In this document: positions 44,911 through 54,700 of the stretch, piece after piece
How the letters are laid out: each line of letters begins with the position of its first letter
Numbering within the stretch: the stretch's first letter is position 1
Source: Novosphingobium sp.
GTDB lineage: Bacteria; Pseudomonadota; Alphaproteobacteria; Sphingomonadales; Sphingomonadaceae
Assembly: GCF_039595395.1 (NCBI RefSeq)
Contig: NZ_JBCNLP010000001.1
Span: forward strand, 2,170,001-2,234,000
DNA: 64,000 nucleotides
Direction of reading: 5' to 3'
Notes under the pieces: model-generated
Told to the model about the DNA's origin: nothing
The model's input: only the letters and a program-made list of their open reading frames with translations
Database searches by the model: none
Program-made: the position numbers and the translations under genes

Positions 44911-46391
44911 AGGTCTGTGGCCATTCGCGGTTTGAGGCGGGCAAGAAAGGGCAAAAAGATCAACGGCGCCAGCGTCAGCGTGCCCGAAATGATGAAAATG
45001 CCATCATAGCCGATCACCTTGGTCAAGGCCCCCGCCGCTCCCGCGATCAGGCGCGGCAGCAGAAAGGCGAAACCGGAAAAGAAGGCATATTGCGACCCGG
45101 CATAGCGCGGGTTCACCAGCAACGAGAGATAGACGACAAAGACCGTCCCCTCGAACCCATGGCCGAACTGCTCAAGCCCCGTGGCGACATAGAGCACCCA
45201 GGGCGCCACCGGCATATGGTACAGCCATACAAAGCTGTAATTGCCGATGGCCGAAAGGCTGGCGCCGATCGTCAGCGAGAGGCCATAGGGCCAGCGCGTC
45301 ACCATCCATCCCGCCAGCGCCACACCCGCCATGCTGGTGACCAACGCCACCCAACTGTCGGCCAGCCCGACCTGAGTTAGCGTATAGCCCACCGCATTGA
45401 CCAGCGGCTTCGACATGTTGAGCGCCAGCACATCGCCCATGCGATAAAAGGCGACAAAGCCCAGCAGCACCATCGAGCCATAACCGAACCGCCAGAAGAT
45501 ATCGATATAAGGCCCCAAAGCGGCGGAGCGTCGCAGCGGTGCCTCCGGCCCCATGCGGCGGATTTTCGGCAAGGCCAGCGCCATCAGCACAAAGGGCAGC
45601 AGGGCAATCACCAGCACCGGCGTGGTGACATTGCTCTTGGCGCCGATGCCCAGATGATCGGCCATGGCCAGCACGACCCAGCCCGCTGCCGCCACCAGCA
45701 CGGCAATCGCGATGTAAGCGACCAGCGTGGCCAGCGCGCCCACGCCCAGCGCGTTCCAGCGGCTGGCGGTGGTGGCATGCGCATCGCGCGACGTGATCGC
45801 CACCAGCGGGAAGGCGCAGCAGGCCGTAACGGCGATGGCGAGATAGGCCAGCGTCCAGCCCCAATGGTCCGCGATGATCAGCGTGCCCGATCCCGCCGCG
45901 ACCATGGCCGAGCGATAGCCCCACAGGTTGGCCGCCGAGAGCGGGCCTTGAGTGGCAGTATCGGGGGCCAGTTCCACGCGCCATGCGTCGGCGGCGATTT
46001 CCACGGTGGTGGTCCAGAAGGCCAGCAGCACGGCCCAGAAGGCGGTGATCGCCAGATTGCGGTCCGGATCGGCCAGAGCCAGCCCGACAATCGAGATGCC
46101 AATCCCCAATTGCGCCAGCATGATCCAGCCGCGCCTCAGTCCCCAGAAGCGGGTGAAGCCGGGGGCGGCAAAACGGTCAAGCAGCGGCGCCCAGGCAAAT
46201 TTGAACGTCGGCAGCAGAGAGACCCAACCGAAAAAGCCGATGATCGTCAGATCCACGCCGTGCCGGGCCAGTCGCAGAAACAGCACCGTGGCAAAGAGAT
46301 AGAAAGGCAACCCCGCCGAAAAGCCCAGCACGGCGAATAGCGCCATCAGGCGCCGGTTATGCGGGGCTTGCGAAACAACGGCATCGGGCAC
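44907..46391 (-). CDS. AmpG-like MFS permease
   Basis: The protein of about 494 aa has 12 or more membrane segments and AmpG-type features: GFSAGLPFYLFATVLFLRL, TFKFAWAPLLDRF and TVEIAADAWRVEL. AmpG imports GlcNAc-anhydroMurNAc peptides for cell-wall recycling. The GTG at 46391 is chosen because GGGGGAG lies about 9 bases upstream; other GTG or TTG codons nearby are possible. It overlaps the serine hydrolase. With D-glutamate genes a few kilobases away it supports use of peptidoglycan fragments. Confidence 0.82.
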   Translation of the reverse strand: MPDAVVSQAPHNRRLMALFAVLGFSAGLPFYLFATVLFLRLARHGVDLTIIGFFGWVSLLPTFKFAWAPLLDRFAAPGFTRFWGLRRGWIMLAQLGIGISIVGLALADPDRNLAITAFWAVLLAFWTTTVEIAADAWRVELAPDTATQGPLSAANLWGYRSAMVAAGSGTLIIADHWGWTLAYLAIAVTACCAFPLVAITSRDAHATTASRWNALGVGALATLVAYIAIAVLVAAAGWVVLAMADHLGIGAKSNVTTPVLVIALLPFVLMALALPKIRRMGPEAPLRRSAALGPYIDIFWRFGYGSMVLLGFVAFYRMGDVLALNMSKPLVNAVGYTLTQVGLADSWVALVTSMAGVALAGWMVTRWPYGLSLTIGASLSAIGNYSFVWLYHMPVAPWVLYVATGLEQFGHGFEGTVFVVYLSLLVNPRYAGSQYAFFSGFAFLLPRLIAGAAGALTKVIGYDGIFIISGTLTLAPLIFLPFLARLKPRMATDL

Positions 46392-46549
46392 TGACAACAC
46401 TCTCCCCCTGCGACAGCGCGGGGCAGGGGGCGTTCCCTCATGCCGCAACTGGTCCTTGTGACGATAGGGCGATGTTCCGCGTGAGCAAAGCGTCTCAGAA
46501 CAACGATCTACAGAGCCTGGCTTATGCCACGGGCGCGCGCGCCTGCCTA

Positions 46550-46565
46550 TATAGATGGAGGTTAT
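46550..46565 (-). promoter_or_regulatory. Second copy of the dgcN upstream motif, before the AmpG-like gene
   Basis: TATAGATGGAGGTTAT matches the 39679-39694 motif at 15 of 16 positions. It lies 159-174 bp upstream of the AmpG-like start and 121-136 bp before the divergent MarR-GNAT gene, so either could be its target. Confidence 0.5.
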
Positions 46566-46652
46566 GGCCTCATATCCTGCGCCGCCATGAATGCGGTGAA
46601 GCTTTGCTCAATACCCAGCCAGCGAGGCCCATTGAAAAGTCTCATACCTAGA

Positions 46653-46670
46653 TATATATCATGCTATATA
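46653..46670 (+). promoter_or_regulatory. Near-palindrome, candidate MarR operator
   Basis: TATATATCATGCTATATA is an imperfect 18-bp dyad (two mismatched positions) centred on CATG, in the leader of the MarR-GNAT gene and 16 bases before its start. AT-rich inverted repeats of this size are typical MarR sites, so autoregulation is plausible. Confidence 0.55.
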
Positions 46671-46685
46671 GATTCGGAGCACATG

Positions 46686-47636
46686 ATGGCAGACGTTTTG
46701 CAAGATTATGGTGACCTGTTCCTGGGCAGTCGGCTCAAGCGCCTCGCAGAGCGCCTGCAGGCCGACGCAGCGCGCATCATTCGCGAGGCTGGACTGCCTA
46801 TCCAGCCGGCGCAGTTCCCCATGTTGGCGGCCATCCATCGCTATGGCCCGATCACGATCGGCAAGGCGGTGGAGGTGCTGGGCATCAGCCAGCCGGTGGT
46901 CACTCGCACGCTCAGTGGACTGATGGAGATGGGGCTTCTCGAAACCACCCGCGACGGCGCCGACCAGCGCCAGAAGACGATCCGCCTCACCAGCGCGGGG
47001 CAGGCCCTGATGGCTCAGGCGACGGTGACGGTCTGGCCGCGCGTCGATGCCGCGGTCAAAACCCTGTGCGAGGGGCTGGATGGCCGCTTCCTCGATCAGG
47101 TCGGCCAGATGGAGGAAGCGCTGGACCGGCAATCGCTGGAGAGCCGGGTGCTGTCGCTGCCGCCCGCGCTGACCATTCGCCCCTATGCCGATGATCTGGC
47201 CGAGGCCTTCTATCGGATCAATGCCGAATGGGTGCAGACCATGTTCACGCTGGAGGAGAATGATATCCAGATCCTCACCCGCCCGCGCGAGTTGATCATC
47301 GACGGCGGCGGCGAAATCCTTTTCGTCGAGGCGCCCGATGTCGGGGTGATCGGCACCTGCGCGCTGATCCGCATGGGCGAGGGCGTGTTCGAACTCACCA
47401 AGATGGGGGTGAGCGCGCAGGCCCGTGGACGCAAGGCGGGCGAATTCCTGCTGGCAGCAACGCTGGACCGGGCCCGTGCCATGGGGATCGAAACGCTCTA
47501 TCTGCTCACCAACCGCAAATGCGAGGCGGCGATCCATCTCTATGAAAAGCTTGGTTTCGTCCATTCCGAGGAGATCATGGAGCGCTATGGCAAGCGCTAT
47601 GAACGCTGCAATGTGGCGATGATCTATCGTTGGTAG
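46686..47636 (+). CDS. MarR-type winged-helix / GNAT acetyltransferase fusion
   Basis: The 316-aa protein joins a MarR DNA-binding domain (about 1-145; AVEVLGISQPVVTRTLSGL, DGADQRQKTIRLTSAG) to a GNAT domain (about 165-316; LTKMGVSAQARGRKAGEFLL, with LYEKLGFVHSEEIMERYGKR). This two-domain type is a recognised family of unknown physiology that may link an acetyltransferase reaction to gene control. The start at 46686 has GGAG 6 bases upstream; ATG at 46683 is also possible. It is divergent from the AmpG-like gene across 294 bp. Confidence 0.88.
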   Translation: MADVLQDYGDLFLGSRLKRLAERLQADAARIIREAGLPIQPAQFPMLAAIHRYGPITIGKAVEVLGISQPVVTRTLSGLMEMGLLETTRDGADQRQKTIRLTSAGQALMAQATVTVWPRVDAAVKTLCEGLDGRFLDQVGQMEEALDRQSLESRVLSLPPALTIRPYADDLAEAFYRINAEWVQTMFTLEENDIQILTRPRELIIDGGGEILFVEAPDVGVIGTCALIRMGEGVFELTKMGVSAQARGRKAGEFLLAATLDRARAMGIETLYLLTNRKCEAAIHLYEKLGFVHSEEIMERYGKRYERCNVAMIYRW

Positions 47637-48071
47637 GGGGCGCAATCAGGTCGGGCCAGTCGCGAAAGGCTGTGGCGAACAGTCCGATATGGTCCGCGCC
47701 TTCGGCCATTTTCAAAGACTTCGACAGTGTCGGGTGGAAATGCCCGGCATGTTGCGCAAAGGCGAAACAAAGAAATCTGTTCGTTAACAGATGAGTAAGC
47801 CACTGGCGCTTGTCATAGGACAAATCTTGTGTGGCGATCACTGTTTTCGGCAACCATCCAGCCAAGGCTTTGACATGAATACTCTGTTCATCCTTGTGCA
47901 ATCTGAGTCGAGAGAGTAGTTTCAGGCAGCGCATCTTCACAACTCGCCGCACGCAAAACTCCATTCATCCAGGAATCCGTCCGTCCCGTGGGAGCTTCAT
48001 CTGCGAGACAGAATTGGACAGACAAGACGATGAACAGAGTTTGAGCACAGAGTTACACAAGGAGCCTCGTT
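47637..48071. other. Intergenic region before the OmpA-like gene
   Basis: The 435 bases hold no convincing coding sequence. An exact inverted repeat ATCTGTT-CGTT-AACAGAT is at 47775-47792, usable as an operator or a small hairpin after the MarR-GNAT gene. The last 15 bases carry GGAG, the OmpA-like ribosome-binding site. Nothing else is assignable. Confidence 0.5.
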
Positions 48072-48971
48072 ATGCGTGTCATGTCCAAGAAAGCAGGAAT
48101 TCTCGCGCTTCTCGCGATCGGTACCTTGCCGATGGCGACCAGCTCTTTCGCCCAGCAGCAGGGCGGTGCCGCCGTGCCGGCCAATGCGGCCAGGGGCGAC
48201 ATCACCGTCACCGGTGAACCTGCGCCTGATATGTCCAAGCTGCCTCAGGGTCCGGAGATCAAGGGCTTCATCTCGGCCCGCAACGCCGACAAGATGCAGG
48301 TGACCGCGCCGGATGGCACCAAGCAGACTGTCGCCTTCAATGAAGCCACTGTCATCAAGGCCAGCAAGGGCCTGTTCGGCAGCAACAAGCTGGCCGTTGC
48401 CTCGCTGATGAACGGTCTGCCGGTGACGGTGAAGACGGTGCAGGGCCCCGATGGCACGCTGCTCGCCAGCCAGATCAACCTGCGCAACGGCGACATCAAG
48501 ACCGCCAACATGATCCACAACGGCACCGATCAGCGCTTCGCCGCCAATGAACAGGCCACCGAGGCGCTGCGTGGCCGCATGGGCGATATCGACAAGTACA
48601 ACATCAAGAGCACGATGAATGTCCACTTCGACACCGGCAAGGCCGTGCTGTCGGCTGAGGACAAGAACCAGCTCTGCCAGACGGCTTCTCAGGCTGAAAG
48701 CACCGAAAACGCTCTGATCCTGGTGGTGGGTTACACGGACTCGACCGGCAGCGATGACACCAACCAGGCGCTCAGCGAAAAGCGCGCCAGCAGCGTCATC
48801 CACTACCTGCAGCAGGCTTGCCACTGGAAGCCTTACCGCATGCTGACCCCCAGCGGCATGGCCACGGCTGACCCGGCTGCCAGCAATGACACGCCCGAGG
48901 GCAAGGCGCAGAACCGCCGCGTCTCGGTCAACATTCTGGTCAGCAAGGCTGTCGACGTCAACGGCGCGTAA
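48072..48971 (+). CDS. OmpA-family protein
   Basis: The 299-aa protein has a signal peptide ending at SSFAQ. A middle part of about 140 residues (GFISARNADKMQVTAPDG) resembles a small OB/beta domain. The C-terminal OmpA peptidoglycan-binding domain carries VHFDTGKAVLSAEDKNQL, VVGYTDSTGSDDTNQALS and AQNRRVSVNI. Two cysteines in the OmpA part (LCQTA, QACHW) may pair. Without an N-terminal 8-strand barrel it is a periplasmic, wall-anchored protein rather than a porin. The start has GGAG 7 bases upstream. Its role is structural or stress-related and unproven. Confidence 0.88.
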   Translation: MRVMSKKAGILALLAIGTLPMATSSFAQQQGGAAVPANAARGDITVTGEPAPDMSKLPQGPEIKGFISARNADKMQVTAPDGTKQTVAFNEATVIKASKGLFGSNKLAVASLMNGLPVTVKTVQGPDGTLLASQINLRNGDIKTANMIHNGTDQRFAANEQATEALRGRMGDIDKYNIKSTMNVHFDTGKAVLSAEDKNQLCQTASQAESTENALILVVGYTDSTGSDDTNQALSEKRASSVIHYLQQACHWKPYRMLTPSGMATADPAASNDTPEGKAQNRRVSVNILVSKAVDVNGA

Positions 48972-48982
48972 GACATGCATTG

Positions 48983-49010
48983 CGCCGGGCTGTCCATGGG
49001 CTGCCCGGCG
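48983..49010 (+). terminator. Hairpin after the OmpA-like gene
   Basis: CGCCGGGC (48983-48990) pairs exactly with GCCCGGCG (49003-49010) around a 12-nt loop, 11 bases after the stop. There is no strong U-tail, so termination is likely but not certain. Confidence 0.55.
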
Positions 49011-49352
49011 GGATGATGCAGGCACGTCACAAAGCAGAGTGGGCAACAGCCGATTTCCGGTTGCTGCACACCCTGCTTTTGTTGTTCAGGCGAAGCGGTA
49101 TGCGCGTCGCGCAAGAACAGGGCGGTGCCTGTCTCACGCCATGCCCAGCTTGAAATGACGCTATATCTGGCGATTTAATGGGTTAATTTGCTGATCACCG
49201 TCGCGTGATCGCGATGCATCTGCCGTTGCTATTAATGCAACTTTTAGCAATCTTTCGTTACAAACTCGCAAGCAAGCAGACAAATACCGGCCCTAGCGTG
49301 AGCCGATCGGCATCGGGCCAACCGGTGCCACGATCACATCCGGGGCTATTTC
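49011..49352. other. Intergenic region before the metal efflux operon
   Basis: The 342-base stretch shows no gene. Its middle (49155-49290) is A+T-rich relative to its surroundings, as expected for the czc-type promoter. I found no clear MerR- or CopR-type operator. Confidence 0.45.
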
Positions 49353-50636
49353 ATGATTTCCTCTGCCGGTTTCGGCATGTCACGGGCGCGCTGGTTCAAG
49401 ACCTTGCTGCCCTTTATGGCCCTGGCTTGCGCGGATGCGGCCATGGCGGGCGAAAGCTTCCCCCTCGATCGGCTTGAAGAGCTGGCGCACTCCAATCCCG
49501 CGTTGCGCGCCGCCGCGACCGAGATCGATGGCGCCCGCGCCGGCATCCAGACCGCGCGGGCCTATCCGAACCCCGAGGTCGAATATATGGCCGGTTCGAT
49601 GAACTATCGCCCCTATGCCAGCGGCATTTCGGGCGCATCGGACAGTTACAGCATCACGCAGCCTCTCGACCTGCCTTTCCGCCGCACGCCGCGCATCGCT
49701 GCCGCCCGTGCCGGGCTGGAGGCGAGCAAGGCGGGCTATGCCGCTGTCGAGACCGACTGGATTGCCGATCTGCGCCTCGCCTATTTCGGGGCTTTGCGGC
49801 GCACGGCGGAAAAGGCCAATGCGCAGACCGACCTTTCGCTGATGCAGTCTGTCTATGCCAAGATCCAGTTGCGGGTTCAGCAGGGCGATGCCCCGCGCAT
49901 CGAGCTGATCCGTGCCGAGGCTGATCTGCTTAACGTGCAAAAGGCGGCTCAGGCGGCGGCTTTGCGCGAGGATCAGGCAAGACTGCAGTTGCGCACGCTG
50001 GTCGGGCCCGATCTGCCTGAGGATTTCGCCCTGACCGGGCAATTGGATGCACCTTTGCCGTTGCCCTCGCTGGGTGTGTTGCAGGAGCAGGCTCTGGCCG
50101 CCAACCCCTCGCTGGCCCGCGCCCGCGCCGAGGTTGAGCAGGCCCGCCACCGTCTGGATTACGAGGAGTCCGGCCGCCTTCCCGTGGTTTCGCTGCGCGC
50201 CACGCGCGAGGCGGATCGCGAAATGCGCCAGACCCGCGTCGGCGTCACCGTCTCGATCCCTTTGTGGGACCGCAAGCTGGGCCCGGTGCATGAGGCCGAG
50301 GCCAGGCGCAGCCAGAGCGATCTGCAACTCACCGCCCGCACCTATGCCATCAAGCAGGAGCTGGGCATCGCCTGGCGCCAGTATGAGGTGGCGCAGACGC
50401 AGGTCGCCGCTTTGGAAAATGGGCTGATCGCCCAGACCCGCGCTGCCGTGAATGTTGCCGATGCCGCCTACAAGGCGGGCGAGCGCGGGTTGATCGATGT
50501 GCTCGATGCCCAGCGCGTCTACCGCGCCGCCCGCGCCGATCTGATCGCCAGCCGTTACGAACTGGCCGCCGCCTGGGTGGATATCCAGCGCCTGGTCGCC
50601 TCTCCCGAACCTCTTCCCGCCCGGAACACCCCATGA
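49353..50636 (+). CDS. Outer-membrane factor of a heavy-metal RND efflux system (CzcC-like)
   Basis: The 427-aa TolC-superfamily protein has an N-terminal signal peptide (ACADAAMAG). The two-repeat pattern of long helices includes NPALRAAATEIDGARAGIQ, YPNPEVEYMAGS, LDLPFRRTPRIAAARAG and AAYKAGERGLIDVLDAQRVY. It forms the outer-membrane channel of the efflux complex. The start at 49353 has GGGG upstream; MSRARWF at 49377 is an alternative. Its stop overlaps the adaptor start (ATGA). With the next two genes it makes a czcCBA-type operon. Confidence 0.88.
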   Translation: MISSAGFGMSRARWFKTLLPFMALACADAAMAGESFPLDRLEELAHSNPALRAAATEIDGARAGIQTARAYPNPEVEYMAGSMNYRPYASGISGASDSYSITQPLDLPFRRTPRIAAARAGLEASKAGYAAVETDWIADLRLAYFGALRRTAEKANAQTDLSLMQSVYAKIQLRVQQGDAPRIELIRAEADLLNVQKAAQAAALREDQARLQLRTLVGPDLPEDFALTGQLDAPLPLPSLGVLQEQALAANPSLARARAEVEQARHRLDYEESGRLPVVSLRATREADREMRQTRVGVTVSIPLWDRKLGPVHEAEARRSQSDLQLTARTYAIKQELGIAWRQYEVAQTQVAALENGLIAQTRAAVNVADAAYKAGERGLIDVLDAQRVYRAARADLIASRYELAAAWVDIQRLVASPEPLPARNTP

Positions 50637-51763
50637 AAAAAGCCCTGCTGCTTCTTGCCCCCCTGCTTCTGAGCGCTTGCGGCGAGAAGGCTGAAAAGCC
50701 CGAAGCAAAGGCCCCAGCCGACCCCATGCTGGTGAGCGCTACGCCCGATATAGCCAAGCGCCTGCGCACCGCGGTGGTGGGCGAGGCGCCGGTGTCGGAA
50801 ACCCTGCGCGTGGCCGGGCAGATCGATTTCGACGAAAACCGCGTGGCCCGCATCGGCGCCACCGTCACCGGCCGCGTTTCGGCGATGCCGGGGCAGATCG
50901 GGGCGCAAGTCGGGCGAGGTACCGTGCTGGCGCAGATCACCAGCACCGACCTGACCACGCAGCAGCTGGCTTACGTGCGCGCGCGTTCGGCCTATGAGCT
51001 GAACCGCCGCAATGCCGAGCGTGCCCGCACCCTCTTCGCCGCCGATGTCATCAGCGCCGCCGAATTGCAGAAGCGTGAGAGCGAATACAGCGTCTCCTCC
51101 GCCGAGATGCGCGCCGCCGCCGATCAGCTTCGCCTGCTGGGGCTGAGCCACTCGGCCCTGGGTAGTCTGGGCCGTGGGACGGTCAATTCGGTCTCGCAGG
51201 TCACCGCAACCATGAGTGGCGTCATCGTGGAGCGGCATCTCGCGCTGGGTCAGGTGGTGCAGCCCTCCGACCAGCTTTTTGTGGTGGCCGATCTCTCGAA
51301 GGTCTGGGCGGTGGCTCAGGTGCCCGAACAGCAGGTCCATCTGGTCAAGCTGGGCGAGAATGTCACGATCGAGATCCCCGCGCTGGAGGATGAAAAGCGC
51401 AGCGGCAAGCTGGTCTTCGTTGGCCATACCGTCGATCCCAAGACCCGCACCGTGCTGATCCGCACCGAGCTGGACAACAGCAAGGGCGATCTGAAACCCA
51501 TGATGCTCTCGACCATGCTGGTGCAGGGGCAGGCCCAGCCCAGGCTGGTGGTTCCCGCCTCCGCGGTGGTGCGCGAGAACAATGCCGATTACGTGTTCGT
51601 CAGCGAAGGCAAGGGGCATTACCGCCTGCGTGCTGTCACCCTGGGCCATGAGGAGGAAGGCAAGCGCGCCGTCCAGTCCGGCCTGAAGGCGGGCGAGACG
51701 ATCGTGGTGGATGGCGGCTTCCATCTCAACACCGAGCGCAACCGTCAGGCGACCGAAGGCTGA
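50633..51763 (+). CDS. RND metal efflux periplasmic adaptor lipoprotein (CzcB-like)
   Basis: The 376-aa adaptor has a lipoprotein signal with lipobox LLSAC (Cys16). A lipoyl-like domain (ARIGATVTGRVSAMPGQIGA), an alpha hairpin (RNAERARTLFAADVISAAEL) and a beta-barrel follow. It links CzcC and CzcA analogues. Its ends overlap both neighbours (ATGA, TGATG), so all three are translated together. It has no His-rich metal chaperone extension, unlike some CzcB and CusB proteins. Confidence 0.88.
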   Translation: MKKALLLLAPLLLSACGEKAEKPEAKAPADPMLVSATPDIAKRLRTAVVGEAPVSETLRVAGQIDFDENRVARIGATVTGRVSAMPGQIGAQVGRGTVLAQITSTDLTTQQLAYVRARSAYELNRRNAERARTLFAADVISAAELQKRESEYSVSSAEMRAAADQLRLLGLSHSALGSLGRGTVNSVSQVTATMSGVIVERHLALGQVVQPSDQLFVVADLSKVWAVAQVPEQQVHLVKLGENVTIEIPALEDEKRSGKLVFVGHTVDPKTRTVLIRTELDNSKGDLKPMMLSTMLVQGQAQPRLVVPASAVVRENNADYVFVSEGKGHYRLRAVTLGHEEEGKRAVQSGLKAGETIVVDGGFHLNTERNRQATEG

Positions 51764-54700
51764 TGATCCAGAGCCTGATCCGTGCCGCGCTCAAGCAGCG
51801 GCTGATTGTCGTCGTGGTGGCGCTGGTGCTGCTGGGCTTCGGCTTCAGCGCGGCGCGGCAATTGTCGGTGGACGCTTTCCCCGACGTCACCAATGTGCAG
51901 GTACAGATCGCCACCGAAGCTCTGGGCCGCAGCCCCGAAGAGGTGGAGCGCATGGCCACCGCCCCCATCGAGGTGGCGATGACCGGCCTGCAGGGGCTGG
52001 AGGAGATGCGCTCGCTCAACAAGCCGGGGCTATCGCTGATCACGCTGGTGTTCAGCGAGAAGACCAATGTCTATTTCGCCCGCCAGTTGGTGATGGAGCG
52101 GCTGGCCGAATTAGGGCCGAAGCTCTCGCCGGGGATTGCGCCCGTTCTGGGGCCGGTCTCGACCGGGCTTGGCGAGGTCTATCAGTATACGCTCGACAAG
52201 GCGGGCGAAGAGGGGAAGGCCCTCAGCGCGGAGGAACTGACCAACCGCCGCATAGTGCAGGATTGGGTGGTGCGGCCCCTGTTGCGCTCCACGCCCGGCG
52301 TGGCGGAGATCAACTCGCAAGGGGGGTATCCGCGCCAGTATCAGATCATGGTCGATCCTGACCGACTGCGACATTATCAGGTCAGCGTGGCCGATGTGTT
52401 TCAGGCCGTGGCGCGCAACAATGCCAATGCCGGGGGCGGCGTGCTGCCGCAATTTGCCGAGCAGTATCTGATCCGTGGGCAGGGCCTTGTCAAAAGCGAG
52501 GACGATCTGCGCGCCATCGTCATCCGTGAGAATGCCAGCCAGCCGATCTATCTGCGCGATGTGGCGCAGGTGGCGATTGGCGCGGGCACGCGTGAGGGCG
52601 CCGTCATCAAGAACGGCACCGCCGAGGCCGTGGGCGGCGTGGTTATGATGATGGCGGGCGGCAATGCCAAGCAGGTCGTCGGCCGCGTGAAGGAGAAGGT
52701 GGCCGAGATCAACGCCAAGGGCATGCTGCCCGATGGGCTGAAGATCGTGCCCTATTACGACCGCTCTGAACTGGTCGATGCCGCGCTGCATACGGTGACC
52801 AAGGTGCTGCTGGAAGGCGCGGTGCTGGTGGTGGTGATCCTCTTCCTGTTTCTGGGAGATATCCGCAGTTCGCTGATCGTGTTGGCAACCTTGATCCTGA
52901 CGCCGCTGCTGACCTTCCTGTTTATGAACTGGCTGGGGATTTCGGCCAATCTGATGTCGCTGGGCGGGTTGGCGATTGCCATTGGCCTGATGGTGGATGG
53001 ATCGGTGGTGGTGGTAGAAAACGCCTTCGCGCAATTGGGCGAGGCGGCGAACAAGGGGCAATCGAAAGCCCGCATCATCCTCAACGCCGTTGTGGAGGTG
53101 GCAACGCCGGTGATCTTCGGCGTGGGCATCATCATTCTGGTTTTCCTGCCGCTGATGACGCTGGAGGGCATGGAGGGCAAGATGTTTGCCCCTCTGGCCT
53201 TTACCATCGCCATCGCGCTGGCCATCTCGCTGGTGTTGTCGCTGACGCTGACGCCGGTGCTCTCCACCTATTTGCTCAAACCCCCGGCGCATGAGGGCGA
53301 TCATGATACCAAGGTGATCGCCTGGATGAAGGCGCGCTACACCCGCATGCTGGGCTGGGCGTTGGGCAATGAACGCAAGACCGTGCTGATCGCGCTGGGC
53401 GGCTTTGTCTCCACTCTCTGCCTGTTCCCCTTCCTCGGCACGGCCTTTATCCCTGAGATGAAGGAAGGCTCGATGGTGCCGGGCATCAACCGCGTGCCCA
53501 ACATCTCGCTCGATGAATCCATCCGCATCGAGATGGAGGCGATGAAGCTGGTGATGCAGGTGCCGGGTGTGAAATCGGCGGTCTCGGGCGTGGGACGCGG
53601 CGAGAGCCCCGCCGATCCGCAGGGGCCGAACGAGTCCACCCCCATCGTCAGCCTGAAACCGCGCAATGAATGGCCCAAGGGCTGGAATCAGGACGATATT
53701 GCCGATGCCATGCGCGAAAAGCTGGCCAAGATCCCCGGCATTCAGGTGGTGATGGCCCAGCCCATCTCCGACCGCGTGGATGAGATGGTGACGGGCGTGC
53801 GCTCGGACATCGCCGTGAAGGTCTTCGGTGACGATCTCGACCAGCTGAAAACCACCGCAGAGGCCATCGCCCGCGTGGGCCGGGGCATGCAGGGCGCCGA
53901 GGACATCCGCATCGAGAAGATCTCGGGCCAGCAGTACCTGTCCGTCGACATCGACCGGCAGGCGGTGGCGCGTTACGGGCTCAACGTCACCGATGTGAAC
54001 GATCTGATCGAGACCGCCATCGGCGGCAAGGCGGCCACCGAAATCTTCGAGGGCGAGCGCCGCTTCCCCGCCGTGGTCCGCCTGCCCGCTGAGGATCGCT
54101 CCAGCATCCAGTCGATTTCCGATCTGCTGGTCTCCACGCCCGGAGGCGCCGCCGTGCGTCTGGCCGATGTGGCGGATATCAAGGTGGTCGACGGGCCCGC
54201 GCAGATCAGCCGGGAAAGCGGCAAGCGCCGCATCGTCATCGGCATGAATGTGAAGGGCCGCGATCTGGGTGGTTTCGTGGCCGAATTGCAGAAGAAGGTG
54301 GGCGCGCAGGTGAAGCTGCCCAGCGGCTATTACCTCGAATGGGGCGGGCAGTTCCAGAACATGCAGCGCGCCATGGGCCATCTGATGATCATCGTGCCGA
54401 TCACCGTGGCGGCGATCTTCTTCCTGCTGTTCATCCTGTTCAACTCGCTGCGCCTCGCCACGCTGATCATCACCGTGCTGCCCTTTGCCTCGATCGGCGG
54501 GGTGATCGGGCTCTTCGTTTCGGGCGAGTATCTCTCGGTCCCGGCCTCGGTGGGCTTTATCGCGCTGTGGGGGATTGCCGTGCTCAATGGCGTGGTGCTG
54601 GTCAGCTATATCCGCAAGTTGCGCGATGAGGGCCTCGATGTGCGCGAGGCCGCAAGGCAGGGCGCCACCATGCGCTTCCGCCCGGTGATGATGACCGCCA

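Noticed and set aside
47575..47964. Minus-strand frame in the gap before the OmpA-like gene
   Set aside because: It overlaps the MarR-GNAT end, its composition is not protein-like and it has no start signal.
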